A DNA stretch of 10,470 nt from Ruminococcus sp. CAG:488 (GTDB lineage: Bacteria; Bacillota; Clostridia; Oscillospirales; Acutalibacteraceae), in NCBI GenBank assembly GCA_000434055.1, contig HF999623.1:7488-17957 (forward strand), in the 5' to 3' direction. Below the pieces are notes generated by a model. That model ran no database searches. It was not told the origin of the DNA and saw only the letters and a list, made by a program, of their open reading frames with translations. The position numbers and the translations under genes were made by a program. Below are positions 8,518 through 10,470 of this stretch, piece after piece. Each line of letters starts with the position of its first letter. The first letter of the stretch is position 1.

Positions 8518-9439
8518 CATCCTGAAATTTTGCATAGTTAACCTTTACGCCGTCGTCAAGGTCAATTGAAATCATCTGATCGGCAAGGTGATGTATTTTC
8601 TCCTCAAATTTTTGAATTTCAAGTGCCTGATCTCTGAGCTTCGAAATTTGCTTATTCAGCTTGACCCTTTCCGAAGGCTCGGCGGACTGCACGTTTTCCT
8701 CAAGAATCGAAAGCTGAGTGCGATATCTTTCCTGCTGTTCATGGACGTAATCCGTTCGCATACGGGCGAGCAGATCGGGCTGATAGCGATGCATATAAAT
8801 GAGTGCCTTGAAGCCGTTCTTTTTGCCGCTGTCAAAGAGCCAATAAATCGGGCGTTTCTGATATGTTTTGAGATGGTCGGAATAAAAATCGCTTATAAAA
8901 TATTTACGTATCGTCTCACGGGCAGAACCCTTTCCGCCGAGAGCGTCGGCAATGAATTGAAGATTTTGTTCAAGCGTGTCACTTCCATAGACGGTTTCAA
9001 CCCATTTTACAAAGCGGTCTGTCATATCGTCATCAAAGTAATCATCATCACAGATAGGTATGATATTATCGCTATCCGGGATATAAGTTTTATACTTGCC
9101 GGCGTCCCACTCACCTTCGGCATAGGCAAGTCCGTCCACGTCGAGAGAGTAACGGCCGAACATACAGCCGACGGCATAGGAAATAAGCGAGACGATCTCA
9201 TCACGCATTGTTCGGACATAGTTGCTGCCCTTCATCGAATCGGGCACATCGTCCTTTGTGTCATACACCCTGTGGACCGTGATATCCTTGTCGGCAACAT
9301 CGGGCGTGAGCTCGTCCTGCAAGCCGTAAATGTCGATAAAAATTCTGTTCAGCTCTTCCTCGTTCTTTTTCAGCTGTAAGAATCTTTCCTCACATTCCGC
9401 TTGCCATGCCTTGTATTTATCCGAAATCAGTTTTGACAT
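8498..9439 (-). CDS. pglX: PglX C-terminal region encoded as a separate ORF
   Basis: A 313-aa protein matching only the C-terminal third of BREX type 1 PglX, which is normally about 1200 aa. Diagnostic blocks are WQAECEERF (12-20), NRIFIDIYGLQDEL (31-44), ISYAVGCMFGRYSLD (86-100), the GEWD and DNIIPI region (109-128), and KRPIYWLFDSGKKNGFKAL (196-213). A probable coiled coil covers about 230-290. There is no SAM-binding motif and no NPPY motif, so it cannot methylate alone; those should be in the upstream part whose end is at 10377. Translation is well supported: ATG at 9439 with AAAGGAAG 5 nt upstream. The start falls in the linker that joins the halves in intact PglX, so little or no conserved sequence is lost. 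It may form a complex with the N-terminal part, or be the remnant of an interrupted gene that is still translated. Confidence 0.85.
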   Translation of the reverse strand: MSKLISDKYKAWQAECEERFLQLKKNEEELNRIFIDIYGLQDELTPDVADKDITVHRVYDTKDDVPDSMKGSNYVRTMRDEIVSLISYAVGCMFGRYSLDVDGLAYAEGEWDAGKYKTYIPDSDNIIPICDDDYFDDDMTDRFVKWVETVYGSDTLEQNLQFIADALGGKGSARETIRKYFISDFYSDHLKTYQKRPIYWLFDSGKKNGFKALIYMHRYQPDLLARMRTDYVHEQQERYRTQLSILEENVQSAEPSERVKLNKQISKLRDQALEIQKFEEKIHHLADQMISIDLDDGVKVNYAKFQDVLQKIK

Positions 9440-9444
9440 TTTAT

Positions 9445-9452
9445 CTTCCTTT
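9445..9452 (-). promoter_or_regulatory. Shine-Dalgarno of the free-standing PglX C-terminal ORF
   Basis: AAAGGAAG on the minus strand, 5 nt before the ATG at 9439. In an intact pglX this position would be inside the coding sequence, so a good ribosome site here supports independent translation of the C-terminal part. Confidence 0.6.
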
Positions 9453-9497
9453 CTTTTTTGGTTGTTAGAATGGACTGCTTCAGCGGAAACCTGCCAA

Positions 9498-9560
9498 GCC
9501 TCCCCTTAGGCGATATTCATCAGATTTTCTTGGTGCTCTCGGCTACCCTACAGGGGAGGC
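9498..9560. repeat. Short MITE-like inverted-repeat element
   Basis: Imperfect terminal inverted repeats GCCTCCCCTTAGG (9498-9510) and CCTACAGGGGAGGC (9547-9560) pair over 13 positions with a one-base gap and enclose 36 nt. The outer eight bases match perfectly. The element is markedly more GC-rich than the AT-rich DNA to its right, encodes nothing, and lies in the 211-nt gap between the DUF4357-like gene and the PglX C-terminal ORF. Short palindromes with CCTCCCC/GGGGAGG arms recur between genes in many gut Clostridia, and this looks like one of them. No convincing target-site duplication is visible. It could also fold in RNA as a long-loop hairpin, but no U-tract follows it on the minus strand, so it is not called as a terminator. 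Confidence 0.55.
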
Positions 9561-9650
9561 AAGAAACATTTTCTGCACCTAAAGCAATTTCATCATATCT
9601 CCATATTATTAAACTACTATACTTCACTTGATGTTTCATAAGTTATAATT

Positions 9651-10268
9651 TCACCAATTAAGAATCAATTTGTATTTTATTTCTTTACTATCAAGCGGTA
9701 TTGATATTGCCCACTTTTTTTCATTAGTTTTATTATCAACAATAAATGTTATTGTCCTAACTTTTGACTTATCAAAATTATTATTTAATCTTATTATCGT
9801 CTCATTAAAAATAACAAAAGGAATATGAACATCGGGCTTTACAACTTTTTTACCGTCATAGAAGTATTTAATGTCTTTTACAGTCAATTTCAATCTTTGT
9901 CTTGAGGAAAATTGCAAAAAAACACAATAGGAGTCTATTTTATTGATTTTGATTTCAAACTCATGTTTATTCAAATAATCTTTTAAACTCATTTTATCTT
10001 CAACCCTCCATGCAATATTTCCGTTGACACTTCTTCCTGTAACGAATTGAGCTGCTGTAGTGACGCTGTCAAAAACAATATTTTCCAATAAGTAGCCTTC
10101 CTCATTGACATATTCTTTATTATGCCTATAATAAAATGCATTTCTTGACATTTTTTCAAATGAATCTTTCAAATTGATTTTGCTACCCTTCATTACAACT
10201 ATTTTCCCATTTTTCAGCTCAGCATTGGCAGAATGTGTTCCATTCTGAGATTTAAGAATTAGATTCAT
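9651..10268 (-). CDS. DUF4357-like domain protein of unknown function
   Basis: A 205-aa protein from the preferred start at 10268. An in-frame ATG 11 codons upstream (10301) has no ribosome binding site, whereas 10268 has AAAGGTAGG 7 nt away. Residues about 15-100 fit the DUF4357 pattern: ELKNGKIVVMKGS, then FDSVTTAAQFVTGRSVNG near 66-83, a Trp near 87 and SLKDYL near 94-99. DUF4357 is usually a small domain at the end of GIY-YIG nucleases or restriction-associated proteins. Here no nuclease domain is visible, and the remaining ~100 residues are lysine- and aromatic-rich with no motif I recognise. The gene is visibly more AT-rich than its BREX neighbours and lies between the two halves of pglX, which suggests separate acquisition. 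Its role is unknown; DNA binding or an accessory or anti-defence function would be guesses. Confidence 0.75.
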   Translation of the reverse strand: MNLILKSQNGTHSANAELKNGKIVVMKGSKINLKDSFEKMSRNAFYYRHNKEYVNEEGYLLENIVFDSVTTAAQFVTGRSVNGNIAWRVEDKMSLKDYLNKHEFEIKINKIDSYCVFLQFSSRQRLKLTVKDIKYFYDGKKVVKPDVHIPFVIFNETIIRLNNNFDKSKVRTITFIVDNKTNEKKWAISIPLDSKEIKYKLILNW

Positions 10269-10275
10269 TTTCTTA

Positions 10276-10284
10276 CCTACCTTT
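10276..10284 (-). promoter_or_regulatory. Shine-Dalgarno deciding the start of the DUF4357-like gene
   Basis: AAAGGTAGG on the minus strand, 7 nt before the ATG at 10268. The alternative ATG at 10301 is preceded only by A/T-rich sequence without a purine-rich site, so 10268 is the better start. Confidence 0.6.
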
Positions 10285-10376
10285 ATATATTTTATTGGCA
10301 TATTTGGATTTTACTTTTTTAAGCAATAAAAAATTTCTATCCGTTAATTACAATTGCTTCACTTTCGTAGGACTTA

Positions 10377-10470
10377 TCACACCAACGGATTTTTCTTGAA
10401 ATCCCACGAGGTTTCATAGGAATCCCAATCAGCTTTTGATATTTCTATATTTTCTTTAACAAGCGTTTCA
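10377..10470 (-). CDS. pglX: PglX, methyltransferase-containing N-terminal part (3' end only)
   Basis: Partial gene entering from the right edge; only its last 30 codons are visible. In the minus frame starting at base 10469 the peptide reads ETLVKENIEISKADWDSYE, then TSWDFKKNPLV, then TGA followed at once by TAA. The ADWDS-ETSWDF block is a hallmark of BREX type 1 PglX adenine methyltransferases and lies downstream of the methylase domain. In intact PglX it is followed by a short linker and then the W-x-x-E-C-E-E-R-F segment, which here begins the separate ORF at 9439. The catalytic domain (NPPY motif) should lie outside the window. The double stop argues against one sequencing error causing the break, although an old frameshift or insertion remains possible. 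Identification as PglX is firm for such a short stretch; whether the upstream part is intact cannot be seen. Confidence 0.8.
   Translation of the reverse strand, partial: ETLVKENIEISKADWDSYETSWDFKKNPLV

Noticed and set aside
9440..9650. Possible rho-independent terminator or promoter in the gap before the PglX C-terminal ORF.
   Set aside because: The only strong inverted repeat has a 36-nt loop and no following U-tract, and no -35/-10 pair with good spacing stood out.
10337..10417. A 26-codon ATG-initiated frame overlapping the end of the upstream PglX part and running to TAG at 10337 (minus strand).
   Set aside because: It has no convincing ribosome binding site and overlaps the firmly recognised PglX frame ADWDSYETSWDF. 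It is noted only because it reads across the PglX stop.

Overview
The window is the 3' part of a BREX (Bacteriophage Exclusion) type 1-like phage-defence locus. All supported genes lie on the minus strand, so the operon reads from the right edge (10470) to the left edge (1). The organism is most likely a gut-type Clostridia member (Ruminococcaceae/Oscillospiraceae-like). This is inferred from the moderate base composition, strong AGGAGG-type ribosome binding sites, Firmicutes-like PglX sequence, and a short CCTCCCC/GGGGAGG inverted-repeat element of the sort scattered between genes in such genomes. No genus can be assigned from the sequence alone.

Layout in transcription order: (1) 10470-10377, the last 30 codons of an ORF entering from the right edge, recognisable as the conserved middle/late part of PglX (ADWDSYETSWDF), ending in a double stop TGA TAA. 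(2) 10268-9651, an AT-rich small gene with a DUF4357-like domain. (3) 9650-9440, an intergenic stretch with a roughly 63-bp inverted-repeat, MITE-like element. (4) 9439-8498, the C-terminal third of PglX as a free-standing ORF with its own ATG and Shine-Dalgarno. (5) 8458-7544, an unrecognised 304-aa protein. (6) 7498-4925, pglZ. (7) 4908-2782, brxL. (8) 2779-101, a tandem AAA+ ATPase of the CbbX/SpoVK type with an N-terminal zinc ribbon, starting 2 nt after the brxL stop. (9) A possible 21-codon ORF at 67-2.

In canonical BREX, PglX is the site-specific adenine methyltransferase that marks self DNA, PglZ is an alkaline-phosphatase-superfamily protein, and BrxL is a DNA-binding AAA+ effector with a Lon-like C-terminus. 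The other core genes (brxA, brxB, brxC) would be expected beyond the right edge and are not seen here. The window departs from the canonical brxA-brxB-brxC-pglX-pglZ-brxL order in three ways. pglX is split in two at an interdomain linker, with about 0.9 kb of foreign-looking DNA between the parts. An unknown gene sits between pglX and pglZ. A large double-AAA+ ATPase is appended and tightly coupled to brxL. The split is the strongest candidate for something unusual: it could be a two-subunit PglX, a DUF4357 gene plus repeat that inserted and inactivated pglX, or a product of the pglX rearrangements known in some BREX loci.
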